64,000 nt of DNA from Salinicola socius. Its GTDB lineage: Bacteria > Pseudomonadota > Gammaproteobacteria > Pseudomonadales > Halomonadaceae. The stretch is taken from the NCBI RefSeq assembly GCF_001937195.1, contig NZ_MSDO01000004.1:124001-188000 (forward strand), read 5' to 3'. The position numbers and the translations under genes were made by a program. Positions 1 through 11,182 of this stretch are shown in pieces. A model generated the notes under the pieces. That model searched no databases and was not told the origin of the DNA. It saw nothing but the letters and a program-made list of their open reading frames with translations. Every line of letters starts with the position of its first letter. The first letter of the stretch is position 1.

Positions 1-287
1 GACTGGTCGCGCCGGCATCGTTCATGCAGCACTTCATCGTCTTCGTCCTGGCCTGCTTCGTCGGGTTTCAGGTGATCTGGAACGTCAGCCATTCGCTGCA
101 CACGCCACTGATGGCGGTGACCAATGCCATTTCGGGCATCGTGATTCTGGGCGCCGTGTTGCAGATCGGCTCCGGCAGTTGGCTGGTGGCGCTGTTGGCA
201 GGCCTGTCGGTGCTGATCGCCTCGATCAATATCGTCGGCGGCTTCCTGGTGACTCGCCGCATGCTCGCCATGTTCCAGAAATCCTGA
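1..287 (+). CDS. pntA: NAD(P) transhydrogenase subunit alpha, C-terminal membrane part (5' truncated by window edge)
   Basis: Only the last ~95 residues are present; the frame is open to the first base, so the gene starts outside the window. The visible protein has three hydrophobic segments and the conserved run around '[20 protein letters not shown]', which matches the C-terminal membrane domain of PntA. In the inner membrane it works with PntB to move protons while passing hydride from NADH to NADP+. pntB follows after 16 bases, confirming the assignment. Whether this is the tail of a full-length PntA or the separate small 'part 2' subunit cannot be told from here. Confidence 0.9.
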   Translation, partial: LVAPASFMQHFIVFVLACFVGFQVIWNVSHSLHTPLMAVTNAISGIVILGAVLQIGSGSWLVALLAGLSVLIASINIVGGFLVTRRMLAMFQKS

Positions 288-303
288 TCCGCGGAGAATC
301 GAT

Positions 304-1746
304 ATGTTGCAACATGAGTTCGTTTCCGCCGCGGCGATCGCGGCGAGTGTCCTGTTCATCCTCTCGTTGGGTGGATTGAGCAACCACGAGAAGGCCAAGC
401 GGGCAGTCTGGTATGGCATCGTCGGCATGGCGATCGCGGTGATCTTCACCGCCATGGGCCCGAAGATCGGCGGCTACGGCTGGATGATCCCGATGATGCT
501 GATCGGGGGGCTGATCGGCGCGTGGCTCTCCCGCAAGGTAGAAATGACCGAAATGCCGCAACTGGTGGCAGCGCTGCATAGCTTCGTCGGGTTGGCCGCG
601 GTCTTCATCGGCTGGAATGCCGAGCTGGAGCGCGCTCGCGTCATGGCGATTCGGGCAGCCGGCGTCTCCTTCGATGGCCTGTCGGCTTTTGCCTCGACCC
701 TGGCACACAAGACCCCAGCGGAGCTCTCTTTCCTGCAGGGCGAAGTGGTGCTTGGCGTGTTCATCGGCGCCGTGACTTTTACCGGCTCGGTCGTCGCGTA
801 CGGCAAACTGGCCGGCAAGATCGGCGGCAAACCGCACAAGCTCCCCGGCGGGCACCTGTTGAACGCCGCGGCGGTCGGGCTGTGCCTGGTGCTGGCCATC
901 GCCTACTTCAACGGTGCCGGCTTCTGGACGCTGGTGATACTGGCAGCGCTGGCTTTCTTCATTGGCTGGCATCTGATCATGGGCATCGGAGGTGCCGACA
1001 TGCCGGTAGTGGTCTCGATGCTCAACAGCTACTCGGGCTGGGCCGCTGCGGCGATCGGTTTCACGCTCTCCAATGACCTGCTGATCGTGACCGGCGCGCT
1101 GGTCGGCTCTTCCGGGGCGATTCTCTCCTACATCATGTGCAAGGCGATGAATCGCAACTTCGTCAGCGTCATCCTGGGCGGATTCGGCGGTCCGCAGGGG
1201 CCGGCGGCGGAGATCGAGGGCGAGCAGGTCGCCATCGATGCCGGCGGGGTCGCCAGCGCGCTCAACGATGCCGACAGCGTCATCATTGTGCCCGGTTACG
1301 GCATGGCCGTGGCCCAGGCCCAGAATGCGGTCAGCGACCTGGTGCGCAAACTGCGCGACGCCGGCAAGGAGGTGCGGTTCGGCATCCATCCGGTGGCGGG
1401 CCGTTTGCCGGGACACATGAACGTGCTGCTGGCCGAGGCGCGAGTGCCTTACGACATCGTGCTGGAAATGGACGAGATCAACGATGATTTCGCCAGCACT
1501 GACGTGGTGATCGTCATCGGTTCCAACGACATCGTCAATCCTGCGGCGCAGGAAGACCCCAACAGCCCCATCGCCGGCATGCCGGTGCTCAAGGTCTGGG
1601 AATCGAAGCAGGTTTTCGTGTGCAAGCGCGGACAGGGTACCGGTTACTCCGGTATCGAGAATCCGCTGTGCTTCAAGGACAACACCCGCATGCTCTACGG
1701 CGACGCTCGGTCCAGTATCGATTCGCTGGTATCGATGATCGATTGA
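304..1746 (+). CDS. pntB: NAD(P) transhydrogenase subunit beta
   Basis: 480 residues, close to the usual ~460-480. The first ~270 residues are a chain of membrane helices; the C-terminal ~180 residues are the soluble NADP(H)-binding domain III with the fingerprint '[10 protein letters not shown]' and a conserved '[20 protein letters not shown]' block. A GGAG ribosome-binding site lies about 8 bases before the ATG. It forms the proton-pumping transhydrogenase with the preceding gene product and supplies NADPH. A strong terminator lies about 50 bases downstream, closing the pnt operon. Confidence 0.96.
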   Translation: MLQHEFVSAAAIAASVLFILSLGGLSNHEKAKRAVWYGIVGMAIAVIFTAMGPKIGGYGWMIPMMLIGGLIGAWLSRKVEMTEMPQLVAALHSFVGLAAVFIGWNAELERARVMAIRAAGVSFDGLSAFASTLAHKTPAELSFLQGEVVLGVFIGAVTFTGSVVAYGKLAGKIGGKPHKLPGGHLLNAAAVGLCLVLAIAYFNGAGFWTLVILAALAFFIGWHLIMGIGGADMPVVVSMLNSYSGWAAAAIGFTLSNDLLIVTGALVGSSGAILSYIMCKAMNRNFVSVILGGFGGPQGPAAEIEGEQVAIDAGGVASALNDADSVIIVPGYGMAVAQAQNAVSDLVRKLRDAGKEVRFGIHPVAGRLPGHMNVLLAEARVPYDIVLEMDEINDDFASTDVVIVIGSNDIVNPAAQEDPNSPIAGMPVLKVWESKQVFVCKRGQGTGYSGIENPLCFKDNTRMLYGDARSSIDSLVSMID

Positions 1747-1794
1747 TGACGCTCGGCTCGCGGCGGCCCTCCGGTTCGTCACAACGATGCTACT

Positions 1795-1820
1795 AAACGC
1801 CCCGTCTCGGGGCGTTTTTT
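1795..1820 (+). terminator. Rho-independent terminator of the pnt operon
   Basis: A perfect 9-bp stem (AACGCCCCG / CGGGGCGTT) with a 3-base loop is followed by a run of six T. It lies 49 bases after the pntB stop codon. Confidence 0.92.
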
Positions 1821-1860
1821 CGTTACAATGTCGCTAACGCTCATCGTCAATGGAACGACC

Positions 1861-2970
1861 ATGTCTGATAGGAACGGGTCCGATAAAAACGGGTCAGGCA
1901 AGAACGGGTCAGAAGAACGCATGCAGGTCGCCGTACTCGGCGGGGGTAGCTTCGGTACTGCCATTGCCAGCATCGCCGCCGACAATGGCGCCGACGTTCG
2001 GCAGTGGTTGCGCGATGAAGCCCTGGTCGAACAGATCAACCGCGAACATCGCAACGGTCGCTACCTGCCCGATTACTCGATCAATCCGGCGGTGGTCGCA
2101 TCCACCGATCTGGCGGAGACGGTGACCGAGGCCGCCGTGGTGTTCATCGCCATCCCCTCCAAGGCGTTCCGCACCGTGCTGCAGCAGGTACGGCCGTATC
2201 TGCGACCCGAGCAGATCCTTGTCAGCACGACCAAGGGTATCGAGGCCGATGGCTTCAAGCTGATGAGCCAGGTGATCGAGGAAGAGACAGGCTCTTCGCA
2301 CATCGGCGCGCTGTCCGGCCCGAATCTCGCCGCCGAGATCGCCCAGAAGCATTTGACCGCGACGGTGATCGCCAGCGACGATCCGGTGACACGTGCCTAT
2401 GTCCAGGCGGCGTTGGGGTGCAGTTATTTCCGCGTCTATGCCGGCAACGATCGCTATGGCGCCGAACTGGGGGGCTCGCTCAAGAACATTTACGCCATCG
2501 CCGCCGGCATGGCGGCCGCACTGGGCATGGGCGAGAATACGCGCAGCATGCTGATGACCCGGGCGCTGGCGGAAATGAGCCGGTTCGCGGTCGCTCTCGG
2601 TGCCAATCCGATGACGTTCCTGGGGCTTTCCGGCGTCGGCGACCTGATCGTCACCTGTTCCTCGGAGCTTTCGCGTAACTACCGTGTCGGCTACGCCCTG
2701 GGGCAGGGGCACGATCTCGAATCGGCCATCGAAGTGCTCGGGCAGGTGGCGGAAGGTGTCAATACGGTCAAACTGGTGTGCGAAAAGGCCCGCCGGGAAG
2801 ATATCTACATGCCGCTGGCCCAGGGGCTCTATCAGGTCATGTTCGGCGGCGTTCCGGCCAAGGACATGGCCAAGGCGCTGATGGAAAGCGAGCAGAGCAG
2901 TGACGTCGAGTTCATGCTGTCGCGGGAAGCGGTATCCCGGGCCCATGAACTGGCGCCGGATTCCGAGTGA
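1861..2970 (+). CDS. gpsA: Glycerol-3-phosphate dehydrogenase [NAD(P)+]
   Basis: Makes sn-glycerol 3-phosphate from dihydroxyacetone phosphate for phospholipid synthesis. The Rossmann motif '[14 protein letters not shown]' starts just after the internal Met at 1921; further family landmarks are 'STTKGIE', '[10 protein letters not shown]' and '[14 protein letters not shown]', which holds the catalytic Lys. Three ATG codons are possible (1828, 1861, 1921). I chose 1861 because GGA lies about 9 bases upstream, while 1828 sits directly on the pnt terminator without a ribosome-binding site. This choice gives 369 residues with a ~20-residue N-terminal extension made of a 15-bp triplicate; 1921 would give 349, nearer the usual length. 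The stop overlaps the next gene's start. Confidence 0.93.
   Translation: MSDRNGSDKNGSGKNGSEERMQVAVLGGGSFGTAIASIAADNGADVRQWLRDEALVEQINREHRNGRYLPDYSINPAVVASTDLAETVTEAAVVFIAIPSKAFRTVLQQVRPYLRPEQILVSTTKGIEADGFKLMSQVIEEETGSSHIGALSGPNLAAEIAQKHLTATVIASDDPVTRAYVQAALGCSYFRVYAGNDRYGAELGGSLKNIYAIAAGMAAALGMGENTRSMLMTRALAEMSRFAVALGANPMTFLGLSGVGDLIVTCSSELSRNYRVGYALGQGHDLESAIEVLGQVAEGVNTVKLVCEKARREDIYMPLAQGLYQVMFGGVPAKDMAKALMESEQSSDVEFMLSREAVSRAHELAPDSE
1873..1917 (+). repeat. 15-bp tandem triplicate at the gpsA 5' end
   Basis: Three consecutive 15-base units starting AACGGGTC encode [10 protein letters not shown] and NGSEE. They lie between two candidate start codons of gpsA, so they are either a flexible N-terminal tail or untranslated leader. 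Confidence 0.85.
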
Positions 2971-3434
2971 TGGGGTGGCTTGCAGTCGTCAGGCATGGCG
3001 AAGCGGGGCAGGGGCGCCCGGATGCCGCCCGTCAGCTGACCCGGCGCGGGGAGCAGGAGGCCCTGCAAGCCGGCCAGTGGCTGGCGTCACGTCCAGCTCT
3101 CTCCGGCGCGACGATATGGTCGAGCCCCTATCTTCGGGCCCGGCAGACCGCACGGGCCATTGCCGATGCCGTGGATGGCGACATCGAAACGGTCGAAGGC
3201 GTGACGCCGGATGACGATGTCGGCGCGCTGGTCGAACGACTGACCCTGCTCGACGTTTCGCGGCCACTGATCCTCGTCAGCCATATGCCGCTGGTCGGTC
3301 TGCTCACCGGGCGCCTTACCGAAGGCGCCTCCCACTCGGGGGCAATGTTCCCTACGGCGGGTATCGCATTGCTGGAAGCCGATGTCTGGGCCGCCGGATG
3401 CGCGTCGTTGAGGGCTTTCGTTTCGCCCTCCTGA
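2970..3434 (+). CDS. sixA: Phosphohistidine phosphatase SixA-type
   Basis: 154 residues of the histidine-phosphatase (phosphoglycerate mutase-like) superfamily. The 'RHGEA' motif at residues 8-12 holds the phospho-accepting His9, and 'SSPYLRARQTA' and 'SHMPLVG' supply the other catalytic residues. In E. coli SixA removes phosphate from phosphohistidine, including on the NPr protein of the nitrogen PTS. The ATG overlaps the gpsA stop (TGATG), so the two are translationally coupled; a GTG three bases earlier is the alternative start. Confidence 0.88.
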   Translation: MGWLAVVRHGEAGQGRPDAARQLTRRGEQEALQAGQWLASRPALSGATIWSSPYLRARQTARAIADAVDGDIETVEGVTPDDDVGALVERLTLLDVSRPLILVSHMPLVGLLTGRLTEGASHSGAMFPTAGIALLEADVWAAGCASLRAFVSPS

Positions 3435-3496
3435 TGCGGGACTGCCAGCGCGAACGGTAAAGCGGGTCGGGAGCATGGTAACGCAGTAGTGCGGGA

Positions 3497-3510
3497 TGTT
3501 TGCGCTATCA
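3497..3510. promoter_or_regulatory. Putative LacI-family operator upstream of the lacI-type gene
   Basis: TGTTTGCGCTATCA differs at one position from TGATTGCGCTATCA, the sequence found (in reverse) at 4803-4816, and carries the central GCGC typical of LacI-family operators. It is 119 bases before the regulator's start, which suggests autoregulation. This is sequence comparison within the window only. Apart from this site, the gap 3435-3628 holds nothing else I can identify. Confidence 0.6.
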
Positions 3511-3628
3511 ACTTTGGTCGCAAGTCGGCGGCAAAAAATGCCGAATGCTTCGCGTCGAACACCTGACTGGGTGTCGATGGGACGTCGGCTGACAATCACC
3601 ACCAACGGTCGGATGGGTAATCATCACT

Positions 3629-4660
3629 ATGGATGATAGTGACGACAAGCCGCGCTCCTCGCGTTCGACCGGGAGCGCGCGATTGACCGATGTGGCTCGA
3701 GTCGCGGGCGTCGCACCGATGACCGTGTCACGGGCACTCAATCGGCCCGAACTGGTCAGCGAAGGTACGCGGCTGCGAGTGCAACGGGCGGTGCTGGAGA
3801 CCGGCTACGTACCCAATCGGGTCGCCGGTGCCCTGGCTTCGAGCCGGAGTCGGCTGGTGGCGCTGCTGGTGCCGACGGTCGCGCACTCGCTGTTTGCCGA
3901 GGTCGTGCAGACGGTAATGGGCGCTCTGGCGCCTCAGGGCTACCAGGTGTTGCTGGGTCTGGTCGGCTATACGCCGGAACAGGAAGAGACGATTCTCGAG
4001 ACCGTGCTGAGCCGCCGCCCTGACGGGATCGTGCTGACCGGCTGTCGCCACTCCGCACTGACGCGCCAACGACTCAAGTCTGCCCAGGTGCCGCTGGTCG
4101 AAATCTGGGACATGACCGATGATCCGCTGGACATGCTGGTCGGCTTCTCCCACGAGGCGGTGGGACGCGCCGTGGCCGAGCATCTGCTGGCGCGGGGCTG
4201 TCGTCGCTTCGGGCTCATCAGCGCCGATGATTCTCGCGCCAAACGGCGTGCCGTCGGTTTCGTCTCGGCACTGGAGCAGGCGGGGGCAGGGGAGTATCAG
4301 CTGCGAGAGGTCGGTACGCCCTCGAGCATGCCCTGGGGGCGGGAGAAGAGCGCCGAACTGCTGGATCAGCATTCGCTGGATGCCATCGTCTGCAGCTCGG
4401 ACATTCTCGCCCTGGGCGTGCTGGCGGAAGCGCAGAGTCGGGGGTTATCGGTGCCCGGGCAGCTGGCAATCATGGGGTTCGGCGACAGCAGCTATGCCGC
4501 TGCCAGCTTTCCCGCGTTGAGTACCGTCCGTATCGATGGGGCTGCCATCGGTCTGCGTGCGGCCGAGCATCTGCTACAGCGCATGGCGCTGCCGGCCTTT
4601 CAGCGGGCGGGGCAAACGCTGGACATCGGCTTCGAGATCATCGATCGAGACACTACCTGA
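3629..4660 (+). CDS. LacI-family transcriptional regulator, probably of aldarate catabolism
   Basis: 343 residues. After a 20-residue polar leader comes the LacI helix-turn-helix 'LTDVARVAGVAPMTVSRALN' and the hinge region 'YVPNRVAGALASSRS'. The rest is a periplasmic-binding-protein-like sensor domain (about residues 75-335), most like the GntR/IdnR gluconate branch. It is immediately upstream of a talarate/galactarate dehydratase gene, and three copies of a matched operator sequence lie before it and before that dehydratase. The inducer is probably a sugar acid or its breakdown product, but the ligand cannot be read from sequence. The ribosome-binding site is weak (GGATGGG about 10 bases upstream). 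Confidence 0.9.
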   Translation: MDDSDDKPRSSRSTGSARLTDVARVAGVAPMTVSRALNRPELVSEGTRLRVQRAVLETGYVPNRVAGALASSRSRLVALLVPTVAHSLFAEVVQTVMGALAPQGYQVLLGLVGYTPEQEETILETVLSRRPDGIVLTGCRHSALTRQRLKSAQVPLVEIWDMTDDPLDMLVGFSHEAVGRAVAEHLLARGCRRFGLISADDSRAKRRAVGFVSALEQAGAGEYQLREVGTPSSMPWGREKSAELLDQHSLDAIVCSSDILALGVLAEAQSRGLSVPGQLAIMGFGDSSYAAASFPALSTVRIDGAAIGLRAAEHLLQRMALPAFQRAGQTLDIGFEIIDRDTT

Positions 4661-4758
4661 ACGAGCATCCGAATCGCGTTGGTGCATCCGTCGGTGGCGC
4701 GATGAAGCGCCGTCATCCTTTGGTCGTAATTCGGTGGCAGATGCTTTGTCATACAAAT

Positions 4759-4772
4759 TGATTGCGCTAACA
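4759..4772. promoter_or_regulatory. Putative LacI-family operator (distal) before the dehydratase gene
   Basis: TGATTGCGCTAACA, identical to the consensus site at 12 of 14 positions. It lies about 100 bases before the dehydratase start and 44 bases from the next site, measured start to start, a spacing of about four helical turns. Confidence 0.6.
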
Positions 4773-4802
4773 TTCCTGGCATTCGCTGCTCGACACCGTG
4801 AT

Positions 4803-4816
4803 TGATAGCGCAATCA
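4803..4816. promoter_or_regulatory. Putative LacI-family operator (proximal) before the dehydratase gene
   Basis: TGATAGCGCAATCA is the dyad TGAT-N-GCGC-N-ATCA; its reverse complement, TGATTGCGCTATCA, is the best match to the other two sites. The position, 59 bases before the start codon, suits repression by promoter occlusion. Confidence 0.65.
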
Positions 4817-4874
4817 TCAGGGTGCCGGGTCACTCGGGAGAGGAGCCTCTCCGCCACACCCATGAGGTAGTCCG

Positions 4875-6005
4875 ATGTCTAACGACGCCATCAGCTGGAT
4901 CCGTTTTTCTCACGTGCTGTTGCCGCTGGCGACGCCCATCAGTGACGCCAAGGTGCTGACCGGGCGTCAGAAGCCGATGACCGAAGTTTCGTTCCTGTTC
5001 ACCGAGATCGAAACACGTGATGGTCATCAAGGCATCGGTTTCAGCTACTCCAAGCGTGCCGGCGGTTATGGCCAGTTCGCCCACGCCAAGGAGATTGCCC
5101 CGGCAATTCTGGGCGAGGATCCCAACGACACCGGCAAACTGTGGCAGAAACTGGTCTGGGCCGGGGCCTCGGTGGGGCGGAGCGGTCTCTCGACGCAGGC
5201 CATCGCCGCGGTCGATGTCGGGTTATGGGACCTCAAGGCCAAACGAGCCGGGTTGCCGCTGGCCAAGCTGCTGGGCGCGCATCGCGACTCCGTGCAGTGC
5301 TACAACACTTCCGGCGGCTTCCTGCATACGCCGATCGAAGAGGTCAAGGAGAACGCAACGCGATCGCTGGAGAACGGCATCAAGGGCGTCAAGATCAAGG
5401 TGGGTCAGCCCGACATGCGGATCGATCTCCAGCGTGTCGAAGCCGTGCGCAAGCATCTCGGTGACGATGTGCCACTGATGATCGATGCCAACCAGCAGTG
5501 GGATCGCGCGACGGCGCTTCGCTTCGGTCGCGTCATGGAACAGTACAACCTGGTGTGGATCGAGGAGCCGCTGGACGCCTACGACGTCGAGGGGCATGCC
5601 GCGTTGGCCGCCGCGCTTGATACCCCGATCGCGACCGGCGAGATGCTGGCGAGCGTGGGCGAGCATATGGAGCTGATCAAGCACCGCAGTGCCGATATCA
5701 TTCAGCCGGATGCGCCGCGTATCGGCGGGATTACCCAGTTCCTGAAGCTGGCGACGCTGGCCGATGCCGCCGGCCTGCAGCTGGCGCCGCACTTCGCGAT
5801 GGAAATTCACCTGCATCTGGCCGCCGCCTATCCGGCCGAGCCGTGGGTCGAGCACTTCGACTGGTTGGAGCCGTTGTTCAACGAGCGGCTGGAAACTCGC
5901 GACGGCCGCATGGTCGTGCCGGATCGTCCGGGCCTGGGTATTACGCTGACCGAGCAGGCGCGCAAGTGGACCGTGGACAGCGCCGAATTCGGCAAGCGCG
6001 GCTGA
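4875..6005 (+). CDS. L-talarate/galactarate dehydratase (enolase superfamily)
   Basis: 376 residues with N-terminal capping domain and C-terminal TIM barrel of the mandelate-racemase subgroup. The KxK catalytic pair is K173/K175 in 'KGVKIKVGQPD', metal ligands lie in 'LMIDANQQWD', 'WIEEPLD' and 'ATGEML', and the general-base His is H306 in 'APHFAMEIH'. The blocks 'SYSKRAGGYGQFAHAKEIAP' and 'GLSTQAIAAVDVGLWDLKAK' closely follow what I recall of the characterised Salmonella enzyme. It should remove water from galactarate or L-talarate to give 5-keto-4-deoxy-D-glucarate. Two LacI operators precede it. The stop codon lies inside a dispersed palindromic repeat. Confidence 0.88.
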   Translation: MSNDAISWIRFSHVLLPLATPISDAKVLTGRQKPMTEVSFLFTEIETRDGHQGIGFSYSKRAGGYGQFAHAKEIAPAILGEDPNDTGKLWQKLVWAGASVGRSGLSTQAIAAVDVGLWDLKAKRAGLPLAKLLGAHRDSVQCYNTSGGFLHTPIEEVKENATRSLENGIKGVKIKVGQPDMRIDLQRVEAVRKHLGDDVPLMIDANQQWDRATALRFGRVMEQYNLVWIEEPLDAYDVEGHAALAAALDTPIATGEMLASVGEHMELIKHRSADIIQPDAPRIGGITQFLKLATLADAAGLQLAPHFAMEIHLHLAAAYPAEPWVEHFDWLEPLFNERLETRDGRMVVPDRPGLGITLTEQARKWTVDSAEFGKRG

Positions 6006-6146
6006 AAAAGTGCCTGCGCTCGGTCATGCGGCGTTAGAAGTCGACGCGAAAGACCTCATTGGCACGCACGTGAACTGGTGCGCCAGCCCGGTCCGTCTTG
6101 CGCGTCGGTCTTTGCTTGTCTGATCATCGCTCGGCAACTTTATACG
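6001..6146. repeat. Dispersed intergenic palindromic element, diverged copy A
   Basis: The stretch from 6010, GTGCCTGCGCTCGG then T-CATGCGGCGTTA, matches the element at 19042-19180 at 25 of 27 positions, and the far end (TGATCATCGCTCGGCAACTTT) is a weaker match to that element's right end. The terminal repeats are degraded here. It begins over the stop codon of the dehydratase gene. Bases 6147-6193 carry the gudD ribosome-binding site. Confidence 0.7.
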
Positions 6147-6193
6147 GAATCGGCTGGGTAATTCCCGACAGTTTGTTGTACGAGGAGTGCGAT

Positions 6194-7522
6194 ATGAGTT
6201 TTCCCAAAGTGACCAAAATGACCGTCATGCCGGTCGCGGGTTACGACAGCTTTCTGCTTAACCTGAGCGGTGGCCATGCGCCATGGTTCATTCGCTGTCT
6301 GCTGATTCTCGAAGACGATGCAGGTAACCAGGGCGTTGGCGAGATTCCCTCCAGCGAGGGGATTCTGAAGGGTCTCGAACAGTGCCGTTCGCTCGTCGAA
6401 GGTGCCAGGATCAACGAGGTCAAGCAGACGCTCAACCGCGCCCGCTTGCTGCTGGCCAGTAACGGACGCGAGGAGCGAGGACGGCAGACCTTCGACCTGC
6501 GTGTCGCGGTTCACGTCTTGACCGCCATCGAGTCGGCGCTGTTCGATCTCTACGGTCAGGCGGTGGGCCAGCCGGTAGCCGACCTGTTGGGACGTTTTGG
6601 TCGCCAGCGCGATGAAGTCGAAGCGCTGGGGTATCTGTTCCTGCTCGGGGATCCCGACAAGACCGATCTGCCGTATCCCAAGGCTCAAGATCCGGTGGAC
6701 GCCTGGGACGACGTCCGCCGCAAGGAAGCCCTGACTCCGGAGTCGGTAGCCAATCTGGCCAAGGCGGCCTATGAACGCTACGGCTTCAAGGACTTCAAGC
6801 TCAAGGGCGGCGTGCTGCGCGGCGAGGATGAGGCCGACTGCATCCGAGCACTGCATGACGCCTTCCCCGAGGCACGGCTGACGCTGGATCCCAATGGCGC
6901 GTGGAAACTCGACGAGGCGGTCAGGATTCTCGATCCGATCAAGCATCTTCTCAGCTACGCCGAGGATCCGTGCGGGCAGGAAGAGAGCTGGTCCGGGCGC
7001 GAGGTGATGGCCGAGTTCAAGAAGCGGACCGGACTGCCGACGGCAACCAACATGATCGCCACCGATTTCAAGCAGCTGCAATACGCGGTGGCGCTCAATG
7101 CCGTCGATATCCCGCTGGCGGATTGCCATTTCTGGACCATGCAGGGTGCGGTGATGGTCGGTGAGCTGTGCGACGAGTGGGGAATGACCTGGGGCTCGCA
7201 CTCCAACAACCACTTCGATGTATCCCTGGCGATGATGACGCACGTGGCGGCGGCGTGTCCCGGCAACATTACCGCCATTGATACGCACTGGATCTGGCAG
7301 GACGGTCAGCGACTGACCGAAGAGCCGTACACGATCCGTGGTGGCAAGTTGAGCGTACCCAAGACGCCGGGCCTAGGGATCAAGCTCGATATGGCTCAGG
7401 TGGCGCAGGCTCATGCGCTCTACAAGTCGCTCGACGTGCGAAGCCGTAACGATGCCATGGCCATGCAGTACCTGATCGACGGTTGGTCGTTCGATCCGAA
7501 ACGTCCGGCGCTGGTGCGCTGA
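6194..7522 (+). CDS. gudD: Glucarate dehydratase
   Basis: 442 residues, against ~446 for E. coli GudD. An enolase-superfamily protein: '[10 protein letters not shown]' holds the KxK pair, 'LTLDPNGAW' and 'YAEDPCG' the metal ligands, and '[14 protein letters not shown]' the catalytic His region. It dehydrates D-glucarate (and L-idarate) to 5-keto-4-deoxy-D-glucarate, the same product as the preceding enzyme. An open frame continues further upstream, but the start at 6194 has a clear GAGGAG 6 bases before it and matches the family N-terminus '[21 protein letters not shown]'. Confidence 0.95.
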   Translation: MSFPKVTKMTVMPVAGYDSFLLNLSGGHAPWFIRCLLILEDDAGNQGVGEIPSSEGILKGLEQCRSLVEGARINEVKQTLNRARLLLASNGREERGRQTFDLRVAVHVLTAIESALFDLYGQAVGQPVADLLGRFGRQRDEVEALGYLFLLGDPDKTDLPYPKAQDPVDAWDDVRRKEALTPESVANLAKAAYERYGFKDFKLKGGVLRGEDEADCIRALHDAFPEARLTLDPNGAWKLDEAVRILDPIKHLLSYAEDPCGQEESWSGREVMAEFKKRTGLPTATNMIATDFKQLQYAVALNAVDIPLADCHFWTMQGAVMVGELCDEWGMTWGSHSNNHFDVSLAMMTHVAAACPGNITAIDTHWIWQDGQRLTEEPYTIRGGKLSVPKTPGLGIKLDMAQVAQAHALYKSLDVRSRNDAMAMQYLIDGWSFDPKRPALVR

Positions 7523-7577
7523 GCCCGCCATGACGGCGCGGTGGGACCTGAACCGGCCGCGAGGCTTGGGTGACCGG

Positions 7578-7618
7578 GGAAGAACCGGAGGCGGGCGTCA
7601 GGCGAGCTAGGTTCTTCC
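7578..7618. terminator. Hairpin after gudD, possible terminator
   Basis: GGAAGAACC and GGTTCTTCC form a 9-bp stem around a 23-base loop, 55 bases after the gudD stop. There is no T-run, so intrinsic termination is doubtful. The remainder of 7523-7778 shows no gene; only a purine-rich stretch and a GAGGGGGG ribosome-binding site near its end. Confidence 0.4.
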
Positions 7619-7778
7619 GCAGGGCAGGGCGCCCCGCAGGGCCGGGAGGTGTCGGGCCAAAGGCGTCAGAGTAGGAAGCCAAGGAGAAGCGAGGAAGTGG
7701 CTAAATTACATTTGGATACTTATCTTGACGCTTGGTTTCATGACACTATGAGCTTCCTTGAGCGAGGGGGGGCTCATC

Positions 7779-9689
<1,911 letters not shown>

Positions 9690-9722
9690 ACGCGCGCGAC
9701 ACCAGAACGCGCGCGATACCAG
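9690..9722. repeat. Short direct repeats after the diguanylate cyclase gene
   Basis: Two 16-base copies, ACGCGCGCGACACCAG and ACGCGCGCGATACCAG, lie one base apart. Shorter GCGCGAG and CGAGTAG repeats continue to about 9800. The gap 9690-10167 otherwise holds a terminator at 9891 and a dyad at 10101; I see no gene in it. Confidence 0.6.
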
Positions 9723-9890
9723 CATGCGCTCGAGTAGGAGGGCGCGCGAGTAGCGAGTAGAGAAGGCGTGGTGCTCGAGTAGAAGTCGCGCGAGAGTACA
9801 AAAGCGCAGGCGAAAAAAATACCCGGCACGGGTGCGCTGACGGGCGCATGCAGTTGCGGGTCGCGTTATCCGTATTTACTGTGGCGCCAG

Positions 9891-9918
9891 GCAGCATCTC
9901 AGGATGCTGCTTTTTTTT
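9891..9918 (+). terminator. Rho-independent terminator
   Basis: GCAGCATC-TCAG-GATGCTGC is a perfect 8-bp stem with a four-base loop and is followed by eight T. It separates the diguanylate cyclase gene from the TRAP transporter genes. Confidence 0.9.
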
Positions 9919-10100
9919 GTTTTGAAGTCAACGTCCCAGGCTAGCGGTTGGAGATCGCACAACGTAACTGGGTGGCTCTGGATCTACGAATTATCAAGTG
10001 CTGTTTCATTGTTTTATCAATATCTCAAGTCGACAACGAATACGCTTCTGGCTCGCATGAACGGCGCTCGGCGTCGATTCCAAAGTCTAATATTGAGCAA

Positions 10101-10121
10101 GTATGATGTATGGCATCCTAC
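10101..10121. promoter_or_regulatory. Dyad upstream of dctP, candidate regulator site
   Basis: GTATGATG and CATCCTAC form an imperfect inverted repeat (7 of 8) around five bases, 47 bases before the dctP start. A regulator such as the nearby GntR/FCD protein could bind here, but no second copy was found to support that. Confidence 0.35.
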
Positions 10122-10167
10122 GTTTCGACAATCACAATTCGCTTCAGTCGAGCGAGGGAGCCCTACG

Positions 10168-11169
10168 ATGGCACAACGTTTCTGGGATCATGTTTCCGCC
10201 TCTTTACCCGCTGTAGCTGTCGCTGGAGCGTTATCGGTCGCGGCCTTTCCCGCCCATGCGGAAGACTGGCGGGGATGGAACGTTCATCCGGATGGCTACC
10301 CCAATTCGGTGGCGTTGAAATTTTTCGACGAGGAAGTTTCCGAGAAGACGGACGGCAGAATCAACCCGCGGATCTATAACAACGCGGTGCTGGGCGACCA
10401 GCCCGATGCCATCGATCAGACTCGCAGCGGCGCCCTGGATTTCGGTAATTTCAACATGGGGCCGATGGGGCCGATCGTGCCTGAAACCGACGTGCTGTCG
10501 CTGCCATTTCTGTTCACCAGCGTCGATCAGATGTATCGCGTCATGGATGGTGATATCGGCAAGCGCTTCGCGGATGCGCTGGCCGAAAAGGACCTGATCG
10601 CGCTGTCCTGGTTCGGTTCGGGGGCTCGCAGTTTCTACAATACCGATCATGCGATCAAAGAGCCTGACGACGTCAAGGGCCTCAAGCTTCGAGTGATGAA
10701 CAACGATCTTTACGTGGATATGGTCGATGCGCTGGGCGGCAATGCGACGCCAATGTCCTACGGCGAAGTGTTCCAGTCCTTGAAGACCGGGGTCATCGAC
10801 GGTGCGGAGAACAACTTCCCGTCATTCGAATCCAGCAACCACTATGAGGTTGCCAAGTACTTCTCCGAAACCGGCCACCTGATCATTCCCGAATGTCTCT
10901 GTGTCGCGAAATCCAGCTGGAACGCGCTCTCCGACGAGGACAAGTCGATCGTGCGCACGGCGGCAGAAGACGCGGCCAAGAAACAGCGCGAGCTGTGGGA
11001 AGAAGGGGCAGAGAAAAGCCGCGAGAAAGTCGAGGCGGCTGGCGTCGAGGTCAACGTGGTAGAGGACAAGGCGGCGTTCCAGAAGCGGATGGAGCCGATC
11101 TACCAGGCCTTCATCCAGGAACATCCGGACCTGGAATCGTTGATCGACGATATCCGCAATACCCAGTAA
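10168..11169 (+). CDS. dctP: TRAP transporter solute-binding protein, DctP family
   Basis: 333 residues. A signal peptide ends at 'AFPAHA' (about residue 31). The mature part has the DctP-family landmarks 'AIDQTRSGALDFGNFNMGPM', 'LPFLFTSVDQMYRVMDG', 'DVKGLKLRVMNN' and 'SYGEVFQSLKTGVIDGAENN', where the conserved Arg usually holds the ligand's carboxylate. It is the periplasmic receptor of the DctPQM system encoded by this and the next two genes. Placement beside uronate dehydrogenase and two aldarate dehydratases suggests a hexuronate or aldarate ligand. The start at 10168 has GAGGGAG upstream and gives a proper signal peptide; the longer open frame upstream does not. Confidence 0.93.
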   Translation: MAQRFWDHVSASLPAVAVAGALSVAAFPAHAEDWRGWNVHPDGYPNSVALKFFDEEVSEKTDGRINPRIYNNAVLGDQPDAIDQTRSGALDFGNFNMGPMGPIVPETDVLSLPFLFTSVDQMYRVMDGDIGKRFADALAEKDLIALSWFGSGARSFYNTDHAIKEPDDVKGLKLRVMNNDLYVDMVDALGGNATPMSYGEVFQSLKTGVIDGAENNFPSFESSNHYEVAKYFSETGHLIIPECLCVAKSSWNALSDEDKSIVRTAAEDAAKKQRELWEEGAEKSREKVEAAGVEVNVVEDKAAFQKRMEPIYQAFIQEHPDLESLIDDIRNTQ

Positions 11170-11182
11170 GCCCGCCAAGCAT

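Noticed and set aside
7523-7778. Cyclic di-GMP riboswitch before the diguanylate cyclase gene
   Set aside because: I looked for the conserved GEMM-type core and did not find it; only an unrelated 9-bp hairpin is present.
9904-10167. 88-residue N-terminal extension of DctP
   Set aside because: It would bury the signal peptide and start inside a terminator; the ATG at 10168 has a good ribosome-binding site and yields a normal exported protein.
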